Notes under the pieces: generated by a model | Databases searched by the model: none | Seen by the model: the letters and a program-made list of their open reading frames with translations, nothing else | Told to the model about the DNA's origin: nothing | Shown here: one piece after another, positions 44,851 through 54,024 of the stretch | Layout: every line of letters starts with the position of its first letter | How positions within the stretch are numbered: the first letter of the stretch is position 1 | Assembly (NCBI RefSeq): GCF_016591975.1 | Contig: NZ_AP024169.1 | Span: forward strand, 2,209,001 to 2,273,000 | From: Anaeromicropila herbilytica | GTDB taxonomy: Bacteria; Bacillota; Clostridia; Lachnospirales; Lachnospiraceae | Direction: 5' to 3' | DNA length: 64,000 nucleotides | Program-made: the position numbers and the translations under genes

Positions 44851-44859
44851 GAGTAAATG

Positions 44860-44904
44860 AAAGTGCTATTGTTAAGGAAGTTGATTCCTTTGCAGTAGCG
44901 CTTT
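44860..44904 (+). terminator. Terminator after the GH53 gene
   Basis: AAAGTGCTATTGTTAAGGAA (44860-44879) pairs with TTCCTTTGCAGTAGCGCTTT (44885-44904), mostly by Watson-Crick and G-T pairs, with further T bases. Only 10 bases after the stop codon. Confidence 0.88.
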
Positions 44905-44969
44905 TGTAATAGGAAGTATGATATATTCAAAAAATCAATAACTTACATTAAGTAGATTAGTTGCATTTG

Positions 44970-44998
44970 TTGACAAACCTTCCTCTTTTCCTTATAAT
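44970..44998 (+). promoter_or_regulatory. alaS promoter
   Basis: TTGACA at 44970-44975, a 17-base spacer, and TATAAT at 44993-44998, a full consensus match. The leader of about 165 nt contains a small hairpin (TTGCTAA/TTAGCAA, near 45014-45031) but no T-box motifs that I can see. Confidence 0.85.
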
Positions 44999-45167
44999 TA
45001 ATAACTAGTAGAATTGCTAATATTTTAGCAATAATGAAATATATGAGTAATATTATTTTTGAGTGTAATTTCTATGTTTTTGTGCAGAAAGCATATTTTA
45101 AGTATAATAAAGTTTATTTATACTCAAAATGAAAAAATAGGAAACAGATACCTAGGAGGCAAATATT

Positions 45168-47810
45168 GTGAAAGCATATGGATTAAATGAATTAAGAGAA
45201 ATGTATTTAAAATTCTTTGAAAGTAAAGGACACTTAAGACTGAATAGTTTCTCTTTAGTTCCTCATAACGATAAAAGTTTATTATTAATCAACGCAGGTA
45301 TGACACCATTAAAGCCATACTTTACAGGACAAGAGATTCCACCAAGAAATCGTGTAACTACTTGTCAAAAGTGTATGAGAACAGGTGATATTGAGAATGT
45401 AGGTAAGACAGCAAGACATCTTACTTTCTTTGAGATGCTTGGTAACTTCTCATTCGGAGATTATTTCAAACATGAAGCAATTGCATGGTCATGGGAATTC
45501 TTAACTGAGGTTGTTGGATTAGAAGCAGATCGTTTATATCCATCGATCTATTTAGAAGATGATGAAGCATTCGATATCTGGAACAAAGAGATTGGTATCT
45601 CAAAAGAAAAAATCTTCCGTCTAGGTAAAGAAGATAATTTCTGGGAACATGGCGCAGGCCCATGTGGTCCTTGCTCCGAAATCTATTATGACCGTGGTGA
45701 GAAATATGGTTGTGGTAAAGAAGGATGTACCGTAGGTTGTGACTGTGACCGCTACATGGAAGTATGGAATAATGTATTCACTCAATTTGAGAATGATGGA
45801 AAAGGTAATTATACAGAACTTGTACAAAAGAATATTGATACAGGTATGGGATTAGAACGTCTTGCAGTTGTAGTACAAGACGTAGAGTCAGTATATGATA
45901 TTGATACATTTAAAGCGTTACGTAATAAAGTATGCGAAATAGCTGGAGTAACTTATTTAGTAGATCCAAAGACTGATATCTCTATCCGTGTAATTACAGA
46001 TCATATTCGTTCTGTAACATTTATGACTTCCGATGGTATTATCCCTTCAAATGAAGGTAGAGGATATGTTCTTAGAAGATTATTAAGAAGAGCAGCCCGT
46101 CATGGTAGATTATTAGGTGTTGAAGATAAATTCCTTGCAAAATTAGTGAATACAGTAATTGAAACATCAAAATCAGCATATCCAGAACTTGAGGAAAAGA
46201 AAGACTATATCATCAAGTTAATTACAACAGAAGAAGATAACTTCTATAAGACAATCGATCAAGGTCTAGCAATTCTTATGCAAATGCAAGAAGAATTGGC
46301 GAAATCAGGTAAGAAGACATTATCTGGAGAAGATGCTTTTAAATTATATGATACTTATGGATTCCCATTAGATCTAACAATGGAGATCTTAGAAGAAAAA
46401 GGTATGAACGTGGATGAAGATGGCTTTAAAAAAGCAATGAACATTCAACGTGAAACAGCAAGAAAAGCTCGCTCAACATCAAATTATATGGGTGCTGACG
46501 TTACGATTTATCAATCATTAGATGCTAGTTTAACTTCTAAATTCATTGGATATGATAACTTGGAATACACTTCAACTATTACAGCACTTACAACTGAAGA
46601 TGAGATTGTAACTGAGTTAACAGCTGGACAAATGGGTACTATCTTTGTAGAAGAGACACCTTTTTATGCGACTAGCGGTGGTCAAGTGGCTGATGCAGGT
46701 GTAATCAAGACTGATTCAGCTGAATTCGTAGTAGAAGATACCATCAAATTACAAGGTGGTAAGATTGGACACGTTGGTGTCGTAGTATATGGTTCACTTA
46801 AATCAGGAGAAAAGGTTACATTATCTGTAGATGAAGCAAAACGTCTTGCTACTGGTAAAAACCATAGTGCAACACATTTATTACAAAAAGCACTTAGAAC
46901 AGTATTAGGAAACCACGTAGAACAAGCAGGTTCTTTTGTAACAGAAGAACGTTTACGTTTTGACTTTACTCATTTTCAAGCGCTTACAGCAGAAGAATTA
47001 GAAGTTGTTGAAGATTTAGTAAATCAACAAATTTCTGCTGGTTTAGAGGTTGCAACTCAAGTTATGAACATTGAAGAAGCTAAGAAATCAGGTGCAATGG
47101 CGTTATTTGGTGAAAAATACGCAGATGATGTTCGTGTTGTATCTATGGGTGATTTTAGTAAAGAATTATGTGGCGGTACTCACGTTAAGAATACAGCAAG
47201 TATTACTGCATTTAAGATAATATCTGAAACTGGTGTAGCAGCTGGTGTAAGAAGAATTGAAGCTCTTACTGCAAATGGTGTATTCAATTATTATAAAGAA
47301 TTAGAAAATGAATTGCATGCAGCTTCGAAAGCAGCAAAGACAGAACCAGCTTTATTATCTAAGAGAATTGAAGCATTATTAGAAGAAATTAAGTCTTTAA
47401 ATTCTGAAAATGAAAAGCTTAAGAATAAGTTAGCATCTGGCGCTCTTAAAGATGTAACCAATCAAATCAGTGAAGTAAATGGAGTGAAAGTATTAGCTAC
47501 TAAAGTTCCAGATGTTGATATGAATGGATTACGTACGTTAGGTGATCAATTAAAGGATAAGATTGGAGAAGGTGTTATCGTATTAGCTTCTTCTCAAGGA
47601 AGTGATAAAGTTAGTTTACTTGCAATGGCAACTGATGAAGCTATGAAGAAGGGTGCTCATGCTGGTAACCTTATTAAAGAAATTGCTGCTTTAGTTGGAG
47701 GAGGCGGCGGTGGTCGTCCAAATATGGCTCAGGCTGGTGGTAAAAACGCTGCAGGTATAGATGCTGCAATCGAAAAAGTAAGCGAAGTATTATCAAGCCA
47801 AATAAAATAG
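45168..47810 (+). CDS. alaS: Alanyl-tRNA synthetase
   Basis: A class II synthetase of 880 residues, normal length. The N-terminal catalytic region (LREMYLKFFESKGHLRL; GNFSFGDYFKHEAI; GMGLERLAVV), the editing domain with its zinc ligands HSATH and CGGTH, and the C-terminal C-Ala domain with GGGGGGRPNMAQAGG are all complete. The GTG start at 45168 has AGGAGG eight bases before it. It is monocistronic with its own promoter and terminator. Confidence 0.97.
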   Translation: MKAYGLNELREMYLKFFESKGHLRLNSFSLVPHNDKSLLLINAGMTPLKPYFTGQEIPPRNRVTTCQKCMRTGDIENVGKTARHLTFFEMLGNFSFGDYFKHEAIAWSWEFLTEVVGLEADRLYPSIYLEDDEAFDIWNKEIGISKEKIFRLGKEDNFWEHGAGPCGPCSEIYYDRGEKYGCGKEGCTVGCDCDRYMEVWNNVFTQFENDGKGNYTELVQKNIDTGMGLERLAVVVQDVESVYDIDTFKALRNKVCEIAGVTYLVDPKTDISIRVITDHIRSVTFMTSDGIIPSNEGRGYVLRRLLRRAARHGRLLGVEDKFLAKLVNTVIETSKSAYPELEEKKDYIIKLITTEEDNFYKTIDQGLAILMQMQEELAKSGKKTLSGEDAFKLYDTYGFPLDLTMEILEEKGMNVDEDGFKKAMNIQRETARKARSTSNYMGADVTIYQSLDASLTSKFIGYDNLEYTSTITALTTEDEIVTELTAGQMGTIFVEETPFYATSGGQVADAGVIKTDSAEFVVEDTIKLQGGKIGHVGVVVYGSLKSGEKVTLSVDEAKRLATGKNHSATHLLQKALRTVLGNHVEQAGSFVTEERLRFDFTHFQALTAEELEVVEDLVNQQISAGLEVATQVMNIEEAKKSGAMALFGEKYADDVRVVSMGDFSKELCGGTHVKNTASITAFKIISETGVAAGVRRIEALTANGVFNYYKELENELHAASKAAKTEPALLSKRIEALLEEIKSLNSENEKLKNKLASGALKDVTNQISEVNGVKVLATKVPDVDMNGLRTLGDQLKDKIGEGVIVLASSQGSDKVSLLAMATDEAMKKGAHAGNLIKEIAALVGGGGGGRPNMAQAGGKNAAGIDAAIEKVSEVLSSQIK

Positions 47811-47836
47811 TTATAATCTGAAAATTTTATATGATA

Positions 47837-47874
47837 AATAAGGTTGAAAGTAACATATATTCAACCTTATTTTT
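47837..47874 (+). terminator. alaS terminator
   Basis: Perfect 12-bp stem AATAAGGTTGAA (47837-47848) with TTCAACCTTATT (47860-47871) followed by T bases. Confidence 0.9.
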
Positions 47875-47988
47875 AATTGTTCTTTTTATATAAGATTACT
47901 TTACTTTTTTTAATGTGAAAGTTGTATAAATAATGCTTAACATTTGATACAAAATAAAACAATTTTACCGAAAAAGCAATATTTTTTT

Positions 47989-48046
47989 CAATTTCGTAAA
48001 CAAATATTAATAAAATAGTTGACGAAATTGAAATTTATGCTATAAT
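47989..48046 (+). promoter_or_regulatory. rpsU promoter overlapped by an inverted repeat
   Basis: TTGACG at 48019-48024, a 16-base spacer, TATAAT at 48041-48046. CAATTTCGTAAAC (47989-48001) and GTTGACGAAATTG (48018-48030) are inverse complements except for one base, and the right arm covers the -35 hexamer, so a regulator binding there could compete with RNA polymerase. The spacer 47875-47988 shows nothing else clear. Confidence 0.65.
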
Positions 48047-48076
48047 CATAGTAGTGCTATTCAAAAAATACCCAAA

Positions 48077-48103
48077 CAGTTGTATAGGCACAATACACAA
48101 CTG
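48077..48103 (+). promoter_or_regulatory. rpsU leader hairpin next to the Shine-Dalgarno
   Basis: CAGTTGT (48077-48083) pairs with ACAACTG (48097-48103), immediately before GAGGGAGG. A small structure at this position could modulate translation of S21; this is inference only. Confidence 0.4.
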
Positions 48104-48125
48104 GAGGGAGGTTAGGTGTGAGACT

Positions 48126-48302
48126 ATGTCAAATGTTATCGTAAAAGACAATGAAACTTTAGATAGTGCTCTACGTAGATTCAAAAGAAACTGTGCTAAG
48201 GCTGGTATTCAACAAGAAATCCGCAAAAGAGAGCATTATGAAAAGCCAAGCGTAAAGCGTAAAAAGAAATCAGAAGCTGCTAGAAAACGTAAATTTAAGT
48301 AA
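48126..48302 (+). CDS. rpsU: 30S ribosomal protein S21
   Basis: A 58-residue basic protein, typical S21 (SNVIVKDNETLDSALRRFKR; C-terminal KKKSEAARKRKFK). The ATG at 48126 is the family start; the longer frame from 48054 includes the leader hairpin and is rejected. It is transcribed on its own with a strong terminator. Confidence 0.95.
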   Translation: MSNVIVKDNETLDSALRRFKRNCAKAGIQQEIRKREHYEKPSVKRKKKSEAARKRKFK

Positions 48303-48325
48303 TTTAGGTAGCTTACAAAATGTAG

Positions 48326-48358
48326 AGGTCTTAATCAAGCAATTGATTAAGACCTTTT
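48326..48358 (+). terminator. rpsU terminator
   Basis: Perfect 13-bp stem AGGTCTTAATCAA (48326-48338) with TTGATTAAGACCT (48343-48355), GCAA tetraloop and T bases. Confidence 0.92.
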
Positions 48359-48448
48359 AATCGTTTCGGTAACTCTTATCGAAAAAGTTCACATATCTAT
48401 CGTATCACTTCATATATTAATAGTAGTATCATAAAAAGTGAGGCTATT

Positions 48449-48820
48449 ATGAATCGTAAATATAAATCCACTCATCAAGAATTTAAAAAAAAGAATAAAA
48501 AAACGATCTATGATAAGTTAAAGCCTACAAAGAAAAAAGATAATAAGGAGGAAGAAAAAGAACCAATCTTATCAGCCTTATCAAGCCATCTCAATCTTCC
48601 AGGCGATATCATTGCAGGAGCTCCAATTATAACAGCAACAGGTAGAAACGTATTATGTATTGAAAATTATAAAGGTATCATCGAATATAATTCTTCTATT
48701 ATTAAAGTTCAGACTAAGATATGCAAAATATGTGTTGAAGGTACAAATTTAAATATTGATTATTTCACCAATGATGAAATGAAAATATCAGGTTGCATAA
48801 AAGCAATTAATTATATATAG
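48449..48820 (+). CDS. yqfC: Sporulation protein YqfC (YabP/YqfC family)
   Basis: A 123-residue protein: a Lys-rich N-terminus, then a YabP/YqfC domain (LNLPGDIIAGAPIITATGRNVLCIENYKGIIEY). In Bacillus the yqfC-yqfD-phoH set is made in the mother cell under sigma-E. Here yqfD follows directly, but phoH is about 9 kb further on. Its presence supports an endospore-forming host. Confidence 0.9.
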   Translation: MNRKYKSTHQEFKKKNKKTIYDKLKPTKKKDNKEEEKEPILSALSSHLNLPGDIIAGAPIITATGRNVLCIENYKGIIEYNSSIIKVQTKICKICVEGTNLNIDYFTNDEMKISGCIKAINYI

Positions 48821-48834
48821 GAGGAGGTAAGAAC

Positions 48835-50070
48835 TTGCTTATCCGATTACTAAAATGGTTTCGTGGATATCTCTTAGTTACAATAAGGGGGTATTCACCG
48901 GAACGATTTATTAACCTATGTAGTAGTAGAAATATTTTAATATGGAATCTTAGACAAGTGAGTGGCGGTTACGAATTCTTTATTTCAGTCAAAGGATTTA
49001 AAAGTTTACGCCCAATTATAAAAAAAACGCATACAAGACCAATAATAAAGAAACGATATGGTCTTCCTTTTTTACTGCAAAGATATAAGAAGAGAAAATT
49101 CTTTGCATTGGGGATACTAATATTTGCAATTATGATTTACTCTTTCTCTCTTTTTATTTGGGATATTCATATTGAAGGCAATTATACTCATACCACGGAT
49201 GAATTGACTGCTTTTTTGAATAAAAATAATATCCATTCCGGTGCGTTAAAGAACAATATAAATTGTACGAATATGGAAGAACTGATACGAAAAAAATATG
49301 AAGATATCGGTTGGGTGTCGGTAGAGATGAAGGGCACGAGATTAATTATTAAAATAGTAGAAACGAATATTCCAGAAGTGAAAAAAGTAGTAACAAAACC
49401 TTCTCATATAGTAGCAACCAAGGATGGAATTGTTACATCGATTATAACGAGAAAAGGTACTCCTCAAGTTTCAAAAGGTAGTGTTGTTAAGAAAGGAGAT
49501 ATCCTAGTTTCTGGTATTATTGATGTCTATGGTGATGGTGATTTACTAATTGATACCAAAGTGGATATTGCAGATGCAGATATCATATTAAAAACGTATT
49601 ATAATTATAAGAATAAATTCAACATGGATTATGTTGACAAAGTATATACTGAGAAAGAAAAATCTTCTTTTGTCATCTCCTTATTCAATCATAGGGTAGC
49701 TCTCTATAAACCATTTCACTATTTTGATAAATATGATACGATCGAAGATCAGAAGGATGTAAAGCTTGGCGAGAATTTCTTCTTGCCTTTTAAATATTAT
49801 AATATTACATACAAAGAATATGTAGAAGAGAATAAGACTTATACCAAGGAGGAAGCACTTCAAATTGCCAATAAAAGTCTAAATCTCTTTATTAAAAAGC
49901 TTGAGGAAAAAGGAGATCAGATTATAGAGAATAATGTGCGTATTTCATTTAAGAATAATAAATGCATTGCTTCTGGCAAAATTATTGTAAATGAGAAGGC
50001 TGTTAAGTATAGAACAATTAAAGATTCAGAGTGGCAGAAGGAAGAAAAAGAAGAGCCTGCGTTAGAATAG
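48835..50070 (+). CDS. yqfD: Sporulation protein YqfD
   Basis: A 411-residue membrane protein of the YqfD family. It begins at a TTG six bases after AGGAGGAGGT, 14 bases after yqfC. One membrane segment lies near residues 90-112 (FFALGILIFAIMIYSFSLFIW), followed by a large extracytoplasmic domain that opens like a POTRA-like fold (IHIEGNYTHTTDELTAFL). Role: a mother-cell membrane component needed for efficient sporulation in Bacillus; the mechanism is not established. Confidence 0.9.
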   Translation: MLIRLLKWFRGYLLVTIRGYSPERFINLCSSRNILIWNLRQVSGGYEFFISVKGFKSLRPIIKKTHTRPIIKKRYGLPFLLQRYKKRKFFALGILIFAIMIYSFSLFIWDIHIEGNYTHTTDELTAFLNKNNIHSGALKNNINCTNMEELIRKKYEDIGWVSVEMKGTRLIIKIVETNIPEVKKVVTKPSHIVATKDGIVTSIITRKGTPQVSKGSVVKKGDILVSGIIDVYGDGDLLIDTKVDIADADIILKTYYNYKNKFNMDYVDKVYTEKEKSSFVISLFNHRVALYKPFHYFDKYDTIEDQKDVKLGENFFLPFKYYNITYKEYVEENKTYTKEEALQIANKSLNLFIKKLEEKGDQIIENNVRISFKNNKCIASGKIIVNEKAVKYRTIKDSEWQKEEKEEPALE

Positions 50071-50115
50071 AAAAAAGAAAGGTTGAAATATAGTGTTTCA
50101 ATCTTTCTTTTTTCT
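50069..50115 (+). terminator. yqfD terminator
   Basis: AGAAAAAAGAAAGGTTGAAA (50069-50088) pairs with TTTCAATCTTTCTTTTTTCT (50096-50115) with a single mismatch. The stem begins within the yqfD stop codon. Confidence 0.88.
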
Positions 50116-50254
50116 ATTTTTCTGTCTTTCATGTGACTGATTCATAAAACTATGAATAATATGGGCATATATGTTAAATAATTTACAATGCTTTCATATT
50201 TAATTAATGAAATGCTGTAATAATAAGAATAAATAAATAGACGGAGGTATGAAT

Positions 50255-51064
50255 ATGCCAGGTACTTATGCGCATTATACATTCGGAGAAGAAGTGCTTA
50301 ACAATCTGAATGGTGAAGTGAAAAGTATAATTAAACAAAATCACACGTTATATGATATAGGTCTACATGGACCAGACATATTGTTTTTCTATAAACCATA
50401 CACTTTTAATTATGTGAATCAAAGAGGAATGAATCTTCATAAAAAATCTGGAAACGAGTTCTTTATAAAAGCAAACAAGATGCTAAAGAATGCAAAGGAA
50501 TCAGATTCTGCAAAAGCGTACTTATTTGGTTTCGTATGCCATTATATGCTTGATAGTGAATGTCATCCTTACGTTAATCAAAAAGAAAAATTGAGTAAAA
50601 TATCGCATAGTGAGATTGAGACGGAATTTGAGCGTTATATGATGGCTAAGAATCATTTGGATCCCATGTTTTACAAACCAACAAAGCATTTAATGATTAA
50701 TGAAAGATATGCAGAATGTATTTCGAACTTTTTCCCAGGAATATCATCTGAGAAAATTATGCAATCGATTAAATCAATGAAGTTTTATGTTGACTTATTT
50801 AATGCACCTCGGATTTGGAAAGGAAACATACTTCATTTTATAACCAAGCCCATAGACCAGAATAAAGTTAGTGGGTTGTTCATGACAAGAAAAGAGAATC
50901 CAGCCTGTATCGATAGTAATCTAGTACTAGAAAAGCTATATCAAAAATCAATTGGAGCTACGGTAAAAATAATTGAGGAATATTATAAAAATATGGAACA
51001 GCTAGTTACTAAGAGGGTTGACTTAGAAAGTTTGAATCAGAGGTTTCAAAAAAGTTTTGACTGA
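50255..51064 (+). CDS. Zinc-dependent phospholipase C-like protein
   Basis: The ATG at 50255 (269 residues) has GGAGG seven bases before it; the ATG at 50249 is too close. The all-helical Zn_dep_PLPC fold is indicated by the N-terminal MPGTYAHYTFGEEV, DIGLHGPDILFFY and the histidine-rich metal motif FVCHYMLDSECHPYVN. No signal peptide is visible, so despite the family name it appears cytoplasmic. Function in Clostridia is unknown to me; lipid or phosphoester hydrolysis is a family-level guess. Confidence 0.75.
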   Translation: MPGTYAHYTFGEEVLNNLNGEVKSIIKQNHTLYDIGLHGPDILFFYKPYTFNYVNQRGMNLHKKSGNEFFIKANKMLKNAKESDSAKAYLFGFVCHYMLDSECHPYVNQKEKLSKISHSEIETEFERYMMAKNHLDPMFYKPTKHLMINERYAECISNFFPGISSEKIMQSIKSMKFYVDLFNAPRIWKGNILHFITKPIDQNKVSGLFMTRKENPACIDSNLVLEKLYQKSIGATVKIIEEYYKNMEQLVTKRVDLESLNQRFQKSFD

Positions 51065-51200
51065 ACGATTCATATAGTTAACATTAAGATTTTTATGGAA
51101 TTTAGGATGATTATCAGTTGCAAGCATTCTGGTGAATGAATGCAACTGAAGTACATATCTCCAAATAAAATATAGTAGGGATGAGAAAGGAATACATAAT

Positions 51201-52487
51201 ATGGGTAAAAAAGATAAGTTGACGAAACTTGAACGCAATTGGATCTTCTATGATATTGGTAATTCAGCTTTTGTATTATTGGTATCAACTATTATTCCAA
51301 TTTATTTTAAAAATTGCGCGAGCCGAAGTGGAATATCTGGTGCTGATTCGACAGCATACTTTGGATATGCAGCATCAATTGCAACATTAATTGTTGCGAT
51401 TCTAGGGCCAATATTAGGGACTTTAGCTGATACAAAAGGTTTTAAGAAACCATTGTTTACATTTTTTATGATGTGTGGGGTATTGGGATGTGCTAGTTTG
51501 GCTTTGCCTATATCGTGGATTATATTTTTAATGATATTTGTATTTGCACAAGTTGGTATTTCTGCAAGCTTTATTTTTTACGATTCTATGTTAAGCGATG
51601 TAACAACGGATGAGAGAATGGATATGGTATCTTCACTCGGGTATGCACTCGGATACATTGGAAGTTGTATCCCCTTTACCATAAGCTTAGTACTTATCCT
51701 ATTTGCTGATCGATTATCTTTGGACACGAAAACAGCAACAAGTATAGCATTCCTATTAAATGCTATATGGTGGTTGGTAATAACACTACCTTTAATCCGA
51801 AGTTATAAACAAATACATTATGTTGAAGTAGAAAAAGAAATTCTAAAAAAAGCATTTCACCGATTTGGAGATATATTTAGAGAAAGGAAAGAACATAAAA
51901 AAGTATTTGGTTTCTTGATTGCTTTCTTCTTCTATATCGATGGAGTACATACAATCATTAATATGGCAACTTCGTACGGAAAGGATGTTGGCATTAGTGA
52001 TAATAATCTTTTATTTGCATTATTACTTACTCAAGTTGTAGCTTTCCCATTTGCTATTCTTTTTGGAAAATTAGCAACGAAATTCAAAAATACAGATCTT
52101 ATACGAGTATGTATCATTGGATATTTATTTATTGCAATCTTTGCTTTGCAATTAGATAAGGCATGGGAATTCTGGCTGATGGCTGTCTGTGTAGCTATAT
52201 TTCAAGGTGCAATTCAAGCACTTTCAAGATCCTATTTTGCAAAGATAATACCAAAAGATAAGTCAAGTGAATACTTTGGGTTCTTTGATATATTCTCAAA
52301 AGGAGCTTCCTTTACAGGAACTTTTCTCATGGGATTAACCACACAAATATTTGGTAATTCTAGAGCAGGAGTATTTGTAATTTGTATTATGTTTGTGATA
52401 GGATACCTTATCTTTAGTGCTAATTGCAAGAGGAAAGAGATTGGATTAAGTAGTCAAGTTGTTGAAGAAAAATTAAGTGAGATATAA
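51201..52487 (+). CDS. MFS transporter, UMF1/Atg22-like family
   Basis: A 428-residue membrane protein with about 12 hydrophobic segments. The opening LTKLERNWIFYDIGNSAF and the motif around GPILGTLADTKGFKKP match the UMF1 (Atg22-like) branch of the major facilitator superfamily. The substrate is unknown; yeast Atg22 exports amino acids from the vacuole, which is only a distant guide. It starts 136 bases after the phospholipase-like gene. Confidence 0.85.
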   Translation: MGKKDKLTKLERNWIFYDIGNSAFVLLVSTIIPIYFKNCASRSGISGADSTAYFGYAASIATLIVAILGPILGTLADTKGFKKPLFTFFMMCGVLGCASLALPISWIIFLMIFVFAQVGISASFIFYDSMLSDVTTDERMDMVSSLGYALGYIGSCIPFTISLVLILFADRLSLDTKTATSIAFLLNAIWWLVITLPLIRSYKQIHYVEVEKEILKKAFHRFGDIFRERKEHKKVFGFLIAFFFYIDGVHTIINMATSYGKDVGISDNNLLFALLLTQVVAFPFAILFGKLATKFKNTDLIRVCIIGYLFIAIFALQLDKAWEFWLMAVCVAIFQGAIQALSRSYFAKIIPKDKSSEYFGFFDIFSKGASFTGTFLMGLTTQIFGNSRAGVFVICIMFVIGYLIFSANCKRKEIGLSSQVVEEKLSEI

Positions 52488-52516
52488 AAATTATTTATAT
52501 TATTAATATGGTAAAA

Positions 52517-52560
52517 ATAGTCGGATGAAGGAACTAGATATTCTAGGATTCATTCGACTT
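52517..52560 (+). terminator. Hairpin after the UMF1 transporter gene
   Basis: AGTCGGATGA...ACTAGA (from 52518) pairs with TCTAGGATTCATTCGACT (52541-52558) using a few G-T pairs. The T-run is short, so its efficiency is uncertain. Confidence 0.6.
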
Positions 52561-52936
52561 CTTTACGTCTAAGAGGAACTTTTGACTTAGAATTGATTCT
52601 TTGAGTGATAAATAAAATTATACATTCTAAATAAGTTATTTTATTTATGTCTCGTGTATTGTTAATAAACATATATTATGTCCAAGTTAAAAAAAATAGT
52701 ATAAAAATTTTTAATTGGGTTAAAACATAATCAATGAATGTCAAAGTATTCTAACTTAGGTGAATTACTGTATATGATAGAATTCTGAATAGTATTAAGA
52801 GAATGATTTAAAATAATAATATAATATTATTTGATGAAGTACTTAGAAAGATGCTTTATCAAGACTATGTTGAAAATATTTATGTTCAATATAAAGTAAT
52901 AAATCATCAGAAATAGGTTAATACTATTAGATTGGT
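52561..52936. other. AT-rich spacer, no gene recognised
   Basis: About 375 bases between the transporter terminator and the nad control region. I see no credible reading frame, RNA gene or repeat. It may hold upstream regulatory sequence for nadA or be decayed sequence. Confidence 0.5.
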
Positions 52937-52973
52937 CAGCTGTCTTGACAGCTGTAAAGTAATGAAGTATACT
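52937..52973 (+). promoter_or_regulatory. nad operon promoter with embedded NiaR-like operator
   Basis: A perfect palindrome CAGCTGTCTTGACAGCTG (52937-52954) contains the -35 hexamer TTGACA (52945-52950); a 17-base spacer leads to TATACT (52968-52973). The TGTCTTGACA core resembles the site I recall for NiaR (YrxA), the niacin-responsive repressor of nad genes in Firmicutes. Binding would directly cover the -35. The leader to nadA is about 125 nt. Confidence 0.78.
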
Positions 52974-53103
52974 TCTAATGATTAGTATGACAGAGAAACA
53001 ATTCCAGCCATATAAAATAAAGTTTTAGCTATTTAAAGGCTAAGTATGGAAATAGTAGACATAAAGTATACACAAATAGCTTGGAATTGGTGGAGGTAGA
53101 GGC

Positions 53104-54012
53104 ATGGAAGATATTATTCAAAAAATTGAAGAGTTAAAAAAGGAACGAGATGCAGTTATTTTAGCTCACTATTATGTTAATGATGAAGTACAAGATGTGG
53201 CTGATTATATAGGAGATTCTTATTATCTAAGTAAGATTGCAACAACCGTTACGCAAAAGACGATATTATTCTGTGGTGTAACATTTATGGGAGAAAGTGC
53301 AAAGATACTAAATCCCGATAAGTTGGTAATTATGCCTGATTTAGCGTCGGATTGTCCAATGGCTCATATGGCTGATATTGATATGATAGATAAAGTTCGT
53401 AAGGAGTATGAAGATGTAGCTGTCGTATGCTACATTAACTCAACTGCAGAACTTAAGACTTATTCCGATGTTATTGTAACTTCATCTAATGCAGTGAAGA
53501 TTGTAAAGAATCTGCCTAATAAGAATATATTTTTTATTCCAGATGAAAATCTGGGTAGATATGTTGCAGAACAAGTTCCAGAAAAGAACTTCATATTTAA
53601 TGATGGATTCTGCCATGTTCATACGAGTATTACAAAAGATAACCTTTTGAAAGCGAAAGAAGCACACCCAGATGCTTTAATTCTTGTACATCCTGAGTGT
53701 ACATTAGATGTTGTAAAGATAGCAGATTATGTAGGTAGCACTTCTGGAATTATAGATTATGCAACAAATAGTGATACGAAAGAGTTTATTATTGGTACAG
53801 AGATGGGAATTCTATATGAATTAAAGAAGAAAAATCCAGATAAGAAATTCTATTCCGTTGGCCACAGACAGTTTTGCCCTAATATGAAGCGAATTACTTT
53901 AGAAAAAGTGTATCAAGCTTTGTTAAACCTTAGTAATGAAGTAACTTTAGAGGAAGAACTTAGACAAAAAGCAAATAAACCATTAGCTAGAATGTTAACT
54001 TTAGCAGAATAA
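53104..54012 (+). CDS. nadA: Quinolinate synthase NadA
   Basis: A 302-residue [4Fe-4S] enzyme that condenses iminoaspartate with dihydroxyacetone phosphate to quinolinate. The three cluster cysteines are Cys84 (ASDCPMAHM), Cys170 (NDGFCHVHTS) and Cys258 (HRQFCPNMK), with spacing matching the family, and the HPEC motif is present. First gene of nadABC, the de novo NAD pathway. Confidence 0.95.
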   Translation: MEDIIQKIEELKKERDAVILAHYYVNDEVQDVADYIGDSYYLSKIATTVTQKTILFCGVTFMGESAKILNPDKLVIMPDLASDCPMAHMADIDMIDKVRKEYEDVAVVCYINSTAELKTYSDVIVTSSNAVKIVKNLPNKNIFFIPDENLGRYVAEQVPEKNFIFNDGFCHVHTSITKDNLLKAKEAHPDALILVHPECTLDVVKIADYVGSTSGIIDYATNSDTKEFIIGTEMGILYELKKKNPDKKFYSVGHRQFCPNMKRITLEKVYQALLNLSNEVTLEEELRQKANKPLARMLTLAE

Positions 54013-54024
54013 GAGGTGAATCGA

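Noticed and set aside
48361..48448. Sigma-E promoter before yqfC
   Set aside because: CATATATT near 48410 resembles a -10 box but the -35 spacing is too short to support it.
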